From Saccharopolyspora elongata (GTDB lineage Bacteria; Actinomycetota; Actinomycetes; Mycobacteriales; Pseudonocardiaceae), in the NCBI RefSeq assembly GCF_004348985.1, contig NZ_SMKW01000004.1, positions 1 to 64,000 of the forward strand: DNA of 64,000 nucleotides, given 5' to 3'. Shown one piece after another: positions 26,970 through 35,856 of this stretch (position 1 is its first letter; each line of letters begins with the position of its first letter). Under the pieces are notes generated by a model. It made no database searches, was not told the origin of the DNA, and saw nothing but the letters and a program-made list of their open reading frames with translations. The translations under genes and the position numbers were made by a program.

Positions 26970-27764
26970 TCAGGGCAGGATCGAATCGACGTAGCCACCG
27001 TCCACGCGCACCGCGCCGCCAGTTGTGGCCGATGCGAGCGGTGAGGCCAGGTAGACGACCATGTTCGCGATCTCCTCGGGCTCGATGAGCCGCTGCAGGA
27101 GCGACTGCGGCCGGTTGGTGCGCATGAACTCGCGTTGCGCTTCTTCCCAGGGGAGGGCCCGGTCGACGAGCTGGTAGACGAAGTCCTCCACGCCGCCGGT
27201 GTGGGTCGGGCCGGCGATGACCGAGTTGACCGTGACCCCGGTGCCTGCGGCGGCCTTCGCGAATCCGCGGGAAGCGGCGAGCAGCGCGGTCTTGCTCGTG
27301 CCGTAGTGGATCATCTCCTCGGGGATGACCACGGCGGAGTCGCTGGCGATGTTGAGCACGCGTCCCCAGTCGCGTTCGATCATCGCGGGCAGCAGCAGGC
27401 GGGTCAGCCGCGCCGATGCGAGGACGTTGACCTCGAAGTAGCGCCGCCAATCGTCATCGGTGATCTCGAGCGCCGGGGTGGCGCCGAAGATTCCGAGGTT
27501 GTTGACCAAGATGTCGACGTCGCCCGCCAGGTCCACGACCCGGTTCGCGCCGTCCTCGGTGCTGACATCGGCGACGGCCGCGCGCACGGCCGCGTCCGGG
27601 ACCTCCTGCCGAATCTTGTCGACGGCGGCGGTGACGGTCTTCTCCGAACGGCCGTTGACGACGACATCGGCGCCCGCGCCGGCGAGACCGCGTGCGATCG
27701 AGAAACCGATCCCCGCCGAGGAACCGGTGACGATAGCGGTCTTCTCGCTGAGATCGATGCGCAT
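26970..27764 (-). CDS. Short-chain dehydrogenase/reductase
   Basis: 264 residues from an ATG with GAGAGG upstream. Classical SDR motifs: VTGSSAGIGFSIA (cofactor), ILVNNLGIFG (NNxG), a catalytic Ser (NIASDSAV), YGTSKTALL (YxxxK) and the C-terminal GGAVRVDGGY. An Arg after the first strand (VVNGRSEKT) favours NADP. The substrate is unknown. It stands alone, flanked by repeat-rich DNA on both sides. Confidence 0.9.
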   Translation of the reverse strand: MRIDLSEKTAIVTGSSAGIGFSIARGLAGAGADVVVNGRSEKTVTAAVDKIRQEVPDAAVRAAVADVSTEDGANRVVDLAGDVDILVNNLGIFGATPALEITDDDWRRYFEVNVLASARLTRLLLPAMIERDWGRVLNIASDSAVVIPEEMIHYGTSKTALLAASRGFAKAAAGTGVTVNSVIAGPTHTGGVEDFVYQLVDRALPWEEAQREFMRTNRPQSLLQRLIEPEEIANMVVYLASPLASATTGGAVRVDGGYVDSILP

Positions 27765-27920
27765 TCTTCGCCTCTCTGGCAGGGAAAACGTTGTCTGGTC
27801 GTCCTATGAGGATGGTGGTCGTGGCGTCGATGCGGTACGCGGCGCCGCGACCTTCGTGGGATTCTCCCCCACGAGACCGTCCGCCGCTGACGCGCCGGTG
27901 CTGCTCCGGGGTCCGGATGT

Positions 27921-27968
27921 CCGCAATTTCAATGGAAATCAGAGGTTCGATTTCCATTGAAATTGCGG
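27921..27968. repeat. Family B palindromic repeat, intergenic copy 2
   Basis: Perfect 20-bp inverted arms (27921-27940 and 27949-27968), bounded by CCGC and GCGG, with an 8-base loop. Same unit as 5973-6020. Confidence 0.8.
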
Positions 27969-27981
27969 GAGTTGTCCACAG

Positions 27982-28042
27982 CCTCCGGCGTGTCGTGGCC
28001 CGACACGCCGGAGGTCCGCGGTTTCAATTGAAACTGCGGACC
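27982..28042. repeat. Hairpin and family B-like palindrome
   Basis: A perfect 14-bp stem, CCTCCGGCGTGTCG (27982-27995) with its complement (28001-28014), abuts a 30-bp near-palindrome (28013-28042) centred on GTTTCAATTGAAAC. Together with the preceding repeat they fill most of the 371-bp gap, which holds no gene. One hairpin may terminate the convergent FAD gene or the neighbouring SDR promoter region. Confidence 0.6.
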
Positions 28043-28135
28043 ACCGAAACGTAGACCACCGAACGTAGATCACCGTTGTGCCGGTCTGCGCGGTGCGCAG
28101 GTGGCCGGAGGAGCGCCTGGGCACTGCGGGTTCCG

Positions 28136-29302
28136 TTACTGCTGGCCGGCGAAGCGGGCCGGTTGGAGGGCGGGGAGGTCGGTGCGGCCGATGAGGCGCT
28201 GGGGACGGAAGTCCGCGAGCATCTCCGCGAGGTCTCCGGTGAGGAGTTCCTGCGCGGCGAGACGCCCGAGGAGTGGGCCGAGCGTGATGCCGCTGTGCGT
28301 GCAGAGGGTGTAGATCCTGCCCCGGTCACCGAGGAACCCGGCGACGGTCAGGCCGTCGGCGGGCATGGCGCGCTGGCCGATGCGCAGGGACTCCAAGTGG
28401 GCCCCTCCGGTGCCGTCGAGCAGGTCGTTGAGGCGGCTGCACAACTGCCCGGCGTGGTAACCGTCGAGCGCCGGCGGGTTGGCCGGGTCGGCGTCGGTGT
28501 CGAGGTCAAGGCCTTGCACGATCAGCCGACCGCCGCCGTCCGGGCGGACGTTGAGCCGCGGCGTGGTGAGGATGCGGTCCAGCCTCGTGGGGAGCGGGTT
28601 GGTGAAGCCGAGCATCCCGACGGTCGCGGTTCCCGCGGCGTCTGGGTCGGCCACGGGGATGCGGTGCCCCGCCGACGCGGTGAGCGCCTCGGTCCAGCGG
28701 CCGACCGCGAGGACGACGGCGTCGGCCTCGGCGACGCCGTCGGTCAGCTCGATCCGCACCCCGCTGTCGGTCTCGGACAGGCCGGTCACCGTCGCGGGGC
28801 AGCGCAGGCGTGCGCCGTGGTCGCGAGCTTCGCCCCACAGCCGCGATACGAGCAGCGCCGGGAAGACGTGTCCTTCGGTGGGGTAGTGGGCGATGTCGGT
28901 GACGTGGTCGGGGATGCGCAGGTCAGGCACGAGTTCGCGGGCCCGCTGCGGGGTGATCCAGTCGACGGGGTAATCGCGGCCGGTGAGTTCCGCGACCGAG
29001 GCGGCGAGCCGGTCCGCGCCCGTGGGGTCTTCGGCCCACTCGAGATTTCCGTTGCGCACCAGCCATGTCTGCGCGGTGTCGGAGGCGAGCGCGTCGTGTT
29101 CGGCGAGGCCGGCGACGTTGAGGTCGTGGTAGGAGCGCGGGTTCTTGCTGTGCGAGTTGGTCCAGGCGAACGACGTGCCCGACGTTCCGGCCAGCGCCGC
29201 GGACCGTTCGAACACGGTCACCTCGGCGCCCCGCAGGGCCAGCGATCGTGCGACGCTGGCACCCAGCACTCCGAGACCGACGACGGCGATCCTCTTGCTC
29301 AT
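28136..29302 (-). CDS. FAD-dependent amino acid/amine oxidoreductase (DadA-like)
   Basis: 388 residues. N-terminal FAD motif VVGLGVLGASVARSLALRG; the C-terminal GPLLGRLAAQELLTG segment is typical of the DAO superfamily. Relatives include D-amino acid dehydrogenase and glycine/sarcosine oxidases. Its ATG overlaps the stop of the upstream sodium symporter by 4 bp (ATGA type), so the two are translationally coupled, and the symporter probably imports its substrate. Confidence 0.82.
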   Translation of the reverse strand: MSKRIAVVGLGVLGASVARSLALRGAEVTVFERSAALAGTSGTSFAWTNSHSKNPRSYHDLNVAGLAEHDALASDTAQTWLVRNGNLEWAEDPTGADRLAASVAELTGRDYPVDWITPQRARELVPDLRIPDHVTDIAHYPTEGHVFPALLVSRLWGEARDHGARLRCPATVTGLSETDSGVRIELTDGVAEADAVVLAVGRWTEALTASAGHRIPVADPDAAGTATVGMLGFTNPLPTRLDRILTTPRLNVRPDGGGRLIVQGLDLDTDADPANPPALDGYHAGQLCSRLNDLLDGTGGAHLESLRIGQRAMPADGLTVAGFLGDRGRIYTLCTHSGITLGPLLGRLAAQELLTGDLAEMLADFRPQRLIGRTDLPALQPARFAGQQ

Positions 29303-30750
29303 CGTTCCCTCACAATCTCACTGCGAACGGCCGGCGCGGGTGCGTCGGCCCTCTTGCTGGACGTCGCGACGGTCATCAGCAGCAGCACCACGGCCGAAGT
29401 GACGATGCCGTACACCGCGTAGGGCACGGTGGTGTCCAGCACCTGCGCGACGCCGCAACCGACGATGCCCGCCACCATGCTCGCGATCGCGGTCGCCGGG
29501 GTGAGGTGGCGGCGGCGGTGCAGCAGGTAGCCGAGGAAGATCGGCGCGGCCAGCGCCGCCGCCGAGTAGGCGTAGGTGGCCACGAGCCACGGCAGGGCCT
29601 GCGGGAACACGACCGCCAGCACGGCGGCGATGATCGACACTGCGACGGTCAGCACCCGCGACAGCGCGACGGTCCGGCGCTCGCTCGCCTGCTTGCCGGC
29701 GATGTTCTGGTAGACGTCGCGGGTCAGGTTGGCGGTGACCGACTGCAGGGCGGCGCCGCTGGTGGCGACGATCGTCGAGACGAGGAACGCCGCGAAGACG
29801 ATGAGCATCCAGGACGGGAGCTGGGTGAGCAGCCAGCCGGCGGCGTCCTCCTGGGAGGCCAGGTTCGGGTTCATCGCGTGCACCGCGAGCCCGATGCAGC
29901 CGGCGTAGACGCCGCTGATGAGCATCGTCAGCCCCGAGAGCCCGAGGCCGCGGCGCGCATCGCTGATCCGCTTGGTCGCGAACACGCGCTGGTAGTAGAG
30001 CTGGTTGGTCAGCGTTCCGGGGATGATCGCGGCCGCCCACAGCCAGATCTGCTGCCAGCCCACGGCCGTGATGCCCTCGAAGCCCCACAGCCGCTGCGGC
30101 ACGACCTGGGTGACGTGCGTCCAGCCGCCGGCCAGCTGGATGCCGTAGAGCGCGACGACGAGCGCCATGGTGATCTTGAAGAGTCCGAACACGAAGTCGG
30201 CCCAGGCCACCGAGGTCAGCCCGCCGGGCAGCACGAACGCCAGCGAAGCGAGGGCGATGACCGCGACGAGCACGGGGAGCGGGATTCCGGTCAGCTGGCC
30301 GAAGAGCCGGGCGAAGGCGACGAACTGCGTCGCGATCCAGCCGAACGGGACCACCAGCGCGGCGAGCGCGGCGATGGCGGTGAGCAGCCGGTTCTGGCCG
30401 AACAGGCGGGTGACGACGTCGGGCACGGTGGTGAACCGCTGCTCGCGCAGCCAGCGTGCGATCAGCATGAGCAGCAGGAAGCCGACCAGCACGCAGCCTT
30501 CGTAGATGAACACCGACCACCCGGAGCTATAGCCGATCCCGACGTGGGCGATGAGCACGCCACCGCCCGAAGCGGCGGCGAACTGGGTGATGACGACGAC
30601 GAACAGCGGCAGCGACTCGTTGGCCGCGAGCCAATCCTGGGACGTCTTCGCGCGGCGTCCGAAGTAGACGGACATGGCGGCGCCGGCGCCGATCACCAGC
30701 AGGCTGGTGAGGACGATCCCGACCAGCTGTCCGGTCGAACCTGTGGGCAT
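29299..30750 (-). CDS. Sodium:solute symporter (SSS family)
   Basis: 483 residues with about 13 hydrophobic helices. The SSS signature region is seen in AAASGGGVLIAHVGIGY and in FAAFLVSTIVATSGAALQSV near the second sodium-site helix, with Ser/Thr pairs. The family takes up amino acids, pantothenate, proline or betaines with sodium. It lies between two amine/amino-acid oxidases in one operon, which points to an amino acid or N-methylated amine. Confidence 0.87.
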   Translation of the reverse strand: MPTGSTGQLVGIVLTSLLVIGAGAAMSVYFGRRAKTSQDWLAANESLPLFVVVITQFAAASGGGVLIAHVGIGYSSGWSVFIYEGCVLVGFLLLMLIARWLREQRFTTVPDVVTRLFGQNRLLTAIAALAALVVPFGWIATQFVAFARLFGQLTGIPLPVLVAVIALASLAFVLPGGLTSVAWADFVFGLFKITMALVVALYGIQLAGGWTHVTQVVPQRLWGFEGITAVGWQQIWLWAAAIIPGTLTNQLYYQRVFATKRISDARRGLGLSGLTMLISGVYAGCIGLAVHAMNPNLASQEDAAGWLLTQLPSWMLIVFAAFLVSTIVATSGAALQSVTANLTRDVYQNIAGKQASERRTVALSRVLTVAVSIIAAVLAVVFPQALPWLVATYAYSAAALAAPIFLGYLLHRRRHLTPATAIASMVAGIVGCGVAQVLDTTVPYAVYGIVTSAVVLLLMTVATSSKRADAPAPAVRSEIVRER

Positions 30751-30766
30751 GGTGTGCCTCCAGTGA

Positions 30767-31903
30767 TCACGCGTTGGTGAAGCGGCTGGGGTCGAGGTGG
30801 TCGATGTCGTGCGCGGTGCCGCCGGTCAGGACCAGGTCGGCGCCGATCTCGCCGAAGACCGGTGCGAGCTTGAAACCGTGGCCGGAGAAGCCGGTCATGA
30901 CCGTGGCGTTGCGCAGGCCGGGCAGGGCGCCGAGCAGCGCGTGGTCGTCCGGGGTGAACCCTTCGGCGTAGGTGCCGATCCGGATCGGGTGCGGCACGAC
31001 GCCGGGCAGCAGCCGGGCCGCGGCGGCCGATGCCGCGCGGACGAACTCCGGGGAAGCGTTGCGGGGCAGGGCATCCGGGCCGTCCAGCACCGGGAACCCG
31101 AGGTGGTGCGGCACGGTCTTGATGGATGCGCCGTCCAAGGACGGGAAGCAGGAGAACCCGGCTTCGCGGTGCCGGCGGATGGTGATCGGCAGCCGGTCCG
31201 GCAGATGGGCGGCGTGGTCGCGGGCCGCCCACCAGCACGCGGTGATCAACCGGACCTCGACCGGAAGTCCTCGCAGCGCTTCCAGCCGCGACGCCCACGG
31301 CCCGGGGGCGAAGACGACGTGATCGGCGTCGAAGTCCTTGCCGTTGCTGGTGATTCGCCATCCATGCGCGGTCTCGGAGACCTCCTGGACCGGGTGGTGG
31401 GACAGCAGCGTCGCACCGGATGCCTCGGCGGCGTGCAGGGCTGCCTGCACCGCGAGTTCGGGGCGGAGGACGCCCGCGGCCGGATCGAACACCGCTACTT
31501 CGTCATCGTCGACCGCGTGCTGGGGAAAGCGCTTTCGAGACCGGTTCGCGTCGAGGACTTCGTGGTCGAGCCGGTGCTCTTCGGCGCAGCGCTGGACGGC
31601 CTGGATGTCCGGATGGTCGGCGCGACCGATGGTCAGCCCGCCGCACATGGTCAGCAGATCGGATCCGGACGTTCGCTCCAGGTCGTGCCACAGGCCGCCG
31701 GACCGCTGCAGCAGCGGAACGTAGCTCGACCCTTCCTTGTAGACGGTCCGGAAGATCCGCGATTCACCGGCGGATGCCCCGCGGTCGTGACCGGGGGAGT
31801 AGGCGTCGAAGGCCAGTACCTCGGCCCCTCGACGGGTGAGCTGCCAGGCGGTCATCGCACCGATCACGCCGGTGCCGATGATCGCGATGCGCGGGATTGC
31901 CAA
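30767..31903 (-). CDS. Sarcosine/N-methyltryptophan oxidase-like flavoprotein
   Basis: 378 residues, the size of monomeric sarcosine oxidase (MSOX/SolA). It has IIGTGVIGAMTAWQLTRRG for FAD, GASAGESRIFR near 45, and the C-terminal TGFSGHGFKLAPVFGEIG that is almost invariant in MSOX/MTOX. The Cys that usually carries covalent FAD in this family (in the CxYTxTPD segment) is absent; the region reads IGTYAEGFTPDDH. FAD may therefore bind non-covalently. It is first in an operon with the SSS symporter (16 bp gap) and a second FAD oxidoreductase. Confidence 0.85.
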   Translation of the reverse strand: MAIPRIAIIGTGVIGAMTAWQLTRRGAEVLAFDAYSPGHDRGASAGESRIFRTVYKEGSSYVPLLQRSGGLWHDLERTSGSDLLTMCGGLTIGRADHPDIQAVQRCAEEHRLDHEVLDANRSRKRFPQHAVDDDEVAVFDPAAGVLRPELAVQAALHAAEASGATLLSHHPVQEVSETAHGWRITSNGKDFDADHVVFAPGPWASRLEALRGLPVEVRLITACWWAARDHAAHLPDRLPITIRRHREAGFSCFPSLDGASIKTVPHHLGFPVLDGPDALPRNASPEFVRAASAAAARLLPGVVPHPIRIGTYAEGFTPDDHALLGALPGLRNATVMTGFSGHGFKLAPVFGEIGADLVLTGGTAHDIDHLDPSRFTNA

Positions 31904-32019
31904 TGGTCACACTCCTTCGTGCGCCGATGACGACGTTCACCGGGGATGGGAGGTCCGTGAAAATGCGCACGGCGTATCGACCGATCCACTGGGGATCGGC
32001 GGCTGAGGGGGATTCCTCG

Positions 32020-32730
32020 TTACTGGGGAATCGTTTGTTCGAGGAAGTACTCGACGAGGTCGGGGCGCATGATCCACCACGCCACTTCGGCGAGATCGCC
32101 GTCGGTCAGCCAGGTCAGGCGCCGCAACCGAATCACCGCCTTGCCCGCGGGCAGCTGCAGCCGATCCGCGGTCGCTTCGTCGAGGTTGATCGGGTCGATG
32201 TAGACGCGGGACTTCGCCGCGGGAACGCCGATGCGGGTGAAGTAGTCGTGCACGGTCAGGTGGACGAGGTCCTCGTCCTGCAGTCGTGGTGCCAACGAGA
32301 ACGGGATGACGGACAGTTCGACGGCGATCGGGTTGTCGTCGACGTCGAACTTCAGCCGCCGCAACTCGTGCACCGGCGCGTCGTCGGCCACGCCGGGCAG
32401 GTCGACGTCGGCGTCCCGGGCCGGGAGCACCGTGATCGAGTCCACCGCGTGCCGCCCCGGGATCTCCGGGCCCTGCAGCACCGGGTTGGCGATGCGCAGC
32501 AGGTTCTCCTGCCGTGCACTCGATGCGACGAACGTTCCGCGCCGGCGGTGGCGCTCCACCAAGCCCGCCTGCGCCAGCTCGGTCAGCACTCGCTGCGCGG
32601 TCGCGCGGCCGATCGAGTGCTCCCGCTGGAGCTCGGACTCGGTCGGCAGCCGGGTTCCAGGCGGAAGCGCGCCGGAGCGGATCTGCCGCTCCAGCTCGTT
32701 GCGGATCCGCAAGTACGCCGGGACTGCCAT
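32020..32730 (-). CDS. GntR-family regulator, HutC subfamily
   Basis: 236 residues from an ATG with GGGAG-type purines upstream. The winged HTH (LPTESELQREHSIGRATAQR, then GLVERHRRRGTFV) is followed by a UTRA effector domain (about 75-230). HutC-type regulators usually repress catabolic operons and release on binding the substrate. The gene lies 116 bp upstream of the oxidase/symporter operon on the same strand. TTGACCGGTCAA 26 bp upstream of its start suggests autoregulation. Confidence 0.87.
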   Translation of the reverse strand: MAVPAYLRIRNELERQIRSGALPPGTRLPTESELQREHSIGRATAQRVLTELAQAGLVERHRRRGTFVASSARQENLLRIANPVLQGPEIPGRHAVDSITVLPARDADVDLPGVADDAPVHELRRLKFDVDDNPIAVELSVIPFSLAPRLQDEDLVHLTVHDYFTRIGVPAAKSRVYIDPINLDEATADRLQLPAGKAVIRLRRLTWLTDGDLAEVAWWIMRPDLVEYFLEQTIPQ

Positions 32731-32755
32731 GGGAGGAGAATCTAGCGGGCGCCAA

Positions 32756-32790
32756 TTGACCGGTCAATACAGGATTTGCACGGTCAATAC
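32756..32790. promoter_or_regulatory. Candidate GntR operator
   Basis: The perfect 12-bp palindrome TTGACCGGTCAA (32756-32767) overlaps one copy of CGGTCAATAC (32761-32770), which repeats at 32781-32790, two helical turns away on the same face. It lies just upstream of the gntR start. Confidence 0.5.
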
Positions 32791-32865
32791 CGTTGCGGGA
32801 CGGCGGTCGTCCTGATCGGATCTGCGCGCGCCGGGTATGAGCTGCCTTACAGGCGTGCGGGGGAT

Positions 32866-32888
32866 ATTTGGATTTTGAGATTCCAGTT
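32866..32888 (+). promoter_or_regulatory. Probable NsrR site in front of nsrR
   Basis: The 23-bp window ends AGATTCCAGTT, matching the right half of the Streptomyces NsrR consensus as recalled (ANATNCCNGTT). The left half is weaker. It lies 17-39 bp upstream of the start, consistent with autoregulation. Confidence 0.5.
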
Positions 32889-32904
32889 ATCTAGGGTCGT
32901 GCTC

Positions 32905-33351
32905 GTGCGGCTGACCAAAAGAACCGATCTCGCGCTGCGGATAGCGATGCGCCTCGCGGTCCTGGACGACGAGGCCGCCCCGACCACTCGCGAGGTCGCC
33001 GACCAGGTCGCCGTTCCCTACAGCCATGCTGCGAAGGTCGTCACGCTGTTGCAGCGCCTAGGCGTCGTCGACGCTCGGCGGGGCCGAGGTGGCGGGCTCG
33101 CTCTGACCCAGTCGGGGCGCACCGGATCTCTCGGCCGACTCGTCCGCGAGCTCGAAGGCGTGGGCGATGTGGTGGGCTGCGAGGACGATCCGCCCTGCCC
33201 GCTGCGGTCGGCATGCCGGCTGCGCACGGCGCTGCGCAACGCCCAGGAAGCCTTCTTCGCCGCGCTCGACCCGATCACCATCGAGGACCTGGTGGCCGCC
33301 CCCACCGGGCCGATCCTGCTGAGCCTGTCGTCGAGGCCGCCGGCGGGCTGA
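32905..33351 (+). CDS. nsrR: NsrR-type nitric-oxide-sensing Rrf2 regulator
   Basis: 148 residues from the GTG at 32905 (GTG 32899 is possible). The Rrf2 winged helix begins RLTKRTDLALRIAMRLAV. Three cysteines near 92, 98 and 104 (C-x5-C-x5-C in GCEDDPPCPLRSAC) match the iron-sulphur ligands of Streptomyces coelicolor NsrR (93, 99, 105), whose [4Fe-4S] cluster reacts with NO. It lies 75 bp upstream of a flavohaemoglobin gene with an NsrR-like site between, the classic NO-responsive pair. Confidence 0.88.
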   Translation: MRLTKRTDLALRIAMRLAVLDDEAAPTTREVADQVAVPYSHAAKVVTLLQRLGVVDARRGRGGGLALTQSGRTGSLGRLVRELEGVGDVVGCEDDPPCPLRSACRLRTALRNAQEAFFAALDPITIEDLVAAPTGPILLSLSSRPPAG

Positions 33352-33391
33352 CCCCGGAACGCACCGCGCCCGGTGATCCGGTGCGGCCGAA

Positions 33392-33414
33392 AATACGAAT
33401 ATTGGATACCAGTT
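33392..33414 (+). promoter_or_regulatory. NsrR operator of hmp
   Basis: AATACGAAT and GGATACCAGTT fit the two halves of the recalled NsrR consensus (AACANGNAT and ANATNCCNGTT) with two mismatches, 13 bp upstream of the hmp start. The AT-rich block stands out in the local GC background. Confidence 0.65.
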
Positions 33415-33426
33415 TGGAGTTGGCCG

Positions 33427-34611
33427 ATGTTGTCCGAGGAATCGATCGAAACGGTGCGCGCCACCCTGCCGGCGGTCCGCAGCGCCATCGGCGAGATCGC
33501 GTCGGTGTTCTACGACAAGCTCTTCACCGCCCACCCCGACCTGTTGCGCGACCTGTTCAACCGGGGCAACCAGGCGAGCGGTGCGCAGCAGCAGGCCCTG
33601 GCGGGATCGATCGCCGCGTTCGCCTCGGCGCTCCTGGAACATCCCGGCACCCCGCCCGAGACGATGCTGAGCCGCATCGCGCACAAGCACGCGTCTCTGG
33701 GGATCACGCCCGAGCAGTACGCGATCGTGCACACCAACCTGTTCGCCGCCATCGCCGAGGTGCTGGGCGAGGCCGTCACGGACGAAGTCGCCGCGGCGTG
33801 GAGCGAGGTCTACTGGTCGATGGCGGACGCGCTCATCGCGATCGAAGCCCGCCTGTACGCCGAGGCGGGCACTCCCGACGGCGACGTCTGGCGCGACTAC
33901 CGCGTCGTGGGCCGCCTGCCCGACAACGACGTCGTCACCTTCCTCGCCCGCCCGGTCGACGGCGCCCCGCCGCCCGTGTCACGACCCGGCCAGTACGTGT
34001 CCGTGCAGGTCGAACTGCCGGACGGGGCGCGCCAGATCCGCCAGTACAGCCTCTCCGGCGCGCCCGCCGACGCGGTGCAGTTCACGGTCAAGAAGGTCGT
34101 CGGCAGCCCGGACGGCGAGGTCTCCAACCACCTGCACGAGCGCGTCGCCGAAGGCGACGTCCTCCGGATCGGGGCGCCCTTCGGCGATGTCACGCTCGAT
34201 GATGGCGACGGACCGGTCCTGCTCGCCTCGGCCGGCATCGGCTGCACACCGATGATCAGCATGCTCAACCACCTGGCGGCCACCGGCTCGCCGCGCCGGG
34301 TCATCGCCGTGCACGCCGACCGCGCCCAGGGCACCCACGCATTCCGCGCCGACCTCGACCAACTCGTCGCGAAGCTTCCCGACGCCACCGCCGACGTTTG
34401 GTACGAGGCCCCCGAAGGTCCCTGGCCTGCCGACCGCACGGGCCTGGTCGACCTGGCCGTGATCGGCATCCCGGAGGGCATCACGGCCTACCTGTGCGGG
34501 CCGTTGCCGTTCCTGCGCGCGGTCCGCACCCAGCTCCGCGAACTCGGCGTCCCGGCGGCCGACATCCACTACGAGGTCTTCGGCCCCGACCTCTGGCTCG
34601 CCCAGGACTGA
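33427..34611 (+). CDS. hmp: Flavohaemoglobin, nitric oxide dioxygenase
   Basis: 394 residues from the ATG at 33427 with GGAG upstream. Globin domain (about 1-140): distal Tyr in VFYDKLF and proximal His in RIAHKHASLGI. FAD domain: RQYSLSG. NAD domain: GIGCTPMISML. The C-terminal Glu-Phe region is YEVFGPD. It converts NO and oxygen to nitrate using NAD(P)H. It is controlled by the upstream NsrR through the site at 33392-33414. The whole protein looks intact and of normal length. Confidence 0.94.
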   Translation: MLSEESIETVRATLPAVRSAIGEIASVFYDKLFTAHPDLLRDLFNRGNQASGAQQQALAGSIAAFASALLEHPGTPPETMLSRIAHKHASLGITPEQYAIVHTNLFAAIAEVLGEAVTDEVAAAWSEVYWSMADALIAIEARLYAEAGTPDGDVWRDYRVVGRLPDNDVVTFLARPVDGAPPPVSRPGQYVSVQVELPDGARQIRQYSLSGAPADAVQFTVKKVVGSPDGEVSNHLHERVAEGDVLRIGAPFGDVTLDDGDGPVLLASAGIGCTPMISMLNHLAATGSPRRVIAVHADRAQGTHAFRADLDQLVAKLPDATADVWYEAPEGPWPADRTGLVDLAVIGIPEGITAYLCGPLPFLRAVRTQLRELGVPAADIHYEVFGPDLWLAQD

Positions 34612-34738
34612 CGTTTCCGAGCGGTGCTCCGATGATTCCGTCCAGCCCGCATCGCTGAACCGCGTCTCGACCACCAGGGCGCCGACCACACCCGAACATC
34701 CGGATGCATCGTCGGCGCCACCTGGTGCTCGTCTGCGA

Positions 34739-35782
34739 TCAGGCGAGCAGTTCGCGCGCGTCCGTCCACATGCGAGTGACGATTTCTCCCGCCGGTGCCG
34801 TGGTGGCCAGGGCCGCGCTCTGGCCGGCCCAGTGGTTGACCCGGTCGAGACCGGCCGCACCGCCTCGGCGCCACCGGCCCACCAGCTGCCGCTGGACGGG
34901 ATATGGGGCGGGCAAAGGAGCTTCGTCGCTCGTCCATGCCGTCACGAATGGCGTCGGCGCCGTCCGTCCGAGTCGGCCGGTGTACGCGCGGGTGGTGACC
35001 GTCCGCTCCGGCGACAGCCCTTCCATGGCGGCCGACCAGCCGTCGTCGATGCCCGCCTCGGGGGAGCGCAGCAACGCGGTCCCCACCTGGACCGCGCTCG
35101 CGCCGAGGGTCAGCGCGGCGGCCACGCCACGTCCGTCCGCGATTCCGCCGGCCGCGATGACCGGGATCCGCAGCCGGTCGGCAAGGTGCGGGATCAGGGC
35201 GAACAGGCCGACGTCGGTCTGCTCGGCCGCCTGCGGGTCGAAACTGCCCCGGTGCCCGCCCGCCTCCATGCCCTGGGCGACGACGGCGTCGGCGCCGGCG
35301 TCCTGGGCCGCCAGGGCATCGGCGAGGTTGGTCGCGCAGGCGAACCACGCGATGCCCGCCTGGTGCAGCCGCTCGACGTAGTCATCGGCGAAGAGCCCCA
35401 TGATCGACGAGACGACCGTCGGCCGGGCCGCCAGCATGGCCTCGCACTGCTCGGCGAAATCCGGGCTCGGGGGCCCGGCCTCGCCCGCTTCGCCGAATCG
35501 CGCCAGGAACTGCTCCGCGGCCTGCTGCCGCCCGGGGTCGTCGACCGGCGCGTCCGGGATCCAGGTGTTCAGCTGAAACGGGCCGGTCGTTCCCGCGCGG
35601 AACCGCTCCACCCAGTCGCCGATGAGTTCGGGCCGGTCGAGCACCACCCCGTTCGCGCCCATCCCGCCGGCTTCGGCCACCGCGATCGCCAGCCGGGGCG
35701 GGCAGGCACCGGCCGTCGGCGCCTGCAGGATCGGCACGCGCAGACCGAAGCGCGCGCAGAAATCCCGGACTCGTTGCTGCAT
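34739..35782 (-). CDS. Nitronate monooxygenase / 2-nitropropane dioxygenase family, copy 1
   Basis: 347 residues from an ATG with GGAAGGA upstream. A TIM-barrel FMN enzyme: [11 protein letters not shown] at the start, GGMGANG, the catalytic His in EAGGHRGSF, and phosphate-binding [19 protein letters not shown]. It oxidises propionate-3-nitronate or related nitronates. A second NMO lies 74 bp upstream on the same strand and a LysR regulator is divergent from that, so the trio is one module. It is preceded on the other side by nsrR-hmp; both systems deal with nitro or NO chemistry, which may be coincidence. Confidence 0.87.
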   Translation of the reverse strand: MQQRVRDFCARFGLRVPILQAPTAGACPPRLAIAVAEAGGMGANGVVLDRPELIGDWVERFRAGTTGPFQLNTWIPDAPVDDPGRQQAAEQFLARFGEAGEAGPPSPDFAEQCEAMLAARPTVVSSIMGLFADDYVERLHQAGIAWFACATNLADALAAQDAGADAVVAQGMEAGGHRGSFDPQAAEQTDVGLFALIPHLADRLRIPVIAAGGIADGRGVAAALTLGASAVQVGTALLRSPEAGIDDGWSAAMEGLSPERTVTTRAYTGRLGRTAPTPFVTAWTSDEAPLPAPYPVQRQLVGRWRRGGAAGLDRVNHWAGQSAALATTAPAGEIVTRMWTDARELLA

Positions 35783-35856
35783 GTGCAGTTCCTTCCATGG
35801 TGTTGCGTGGTGGACGAGCAGATCAGGTCTGCGGGTGCGGCGCGCTGTCGACGAGC

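Noticed and set aside
28076-29422. Plus-strand frame opposite the DadA-like gene
   Set aside because: The minus strand encodes a clear FAD oxidoreductase that overlaps the symporter stop by ATGA; the plus frame has no domain.
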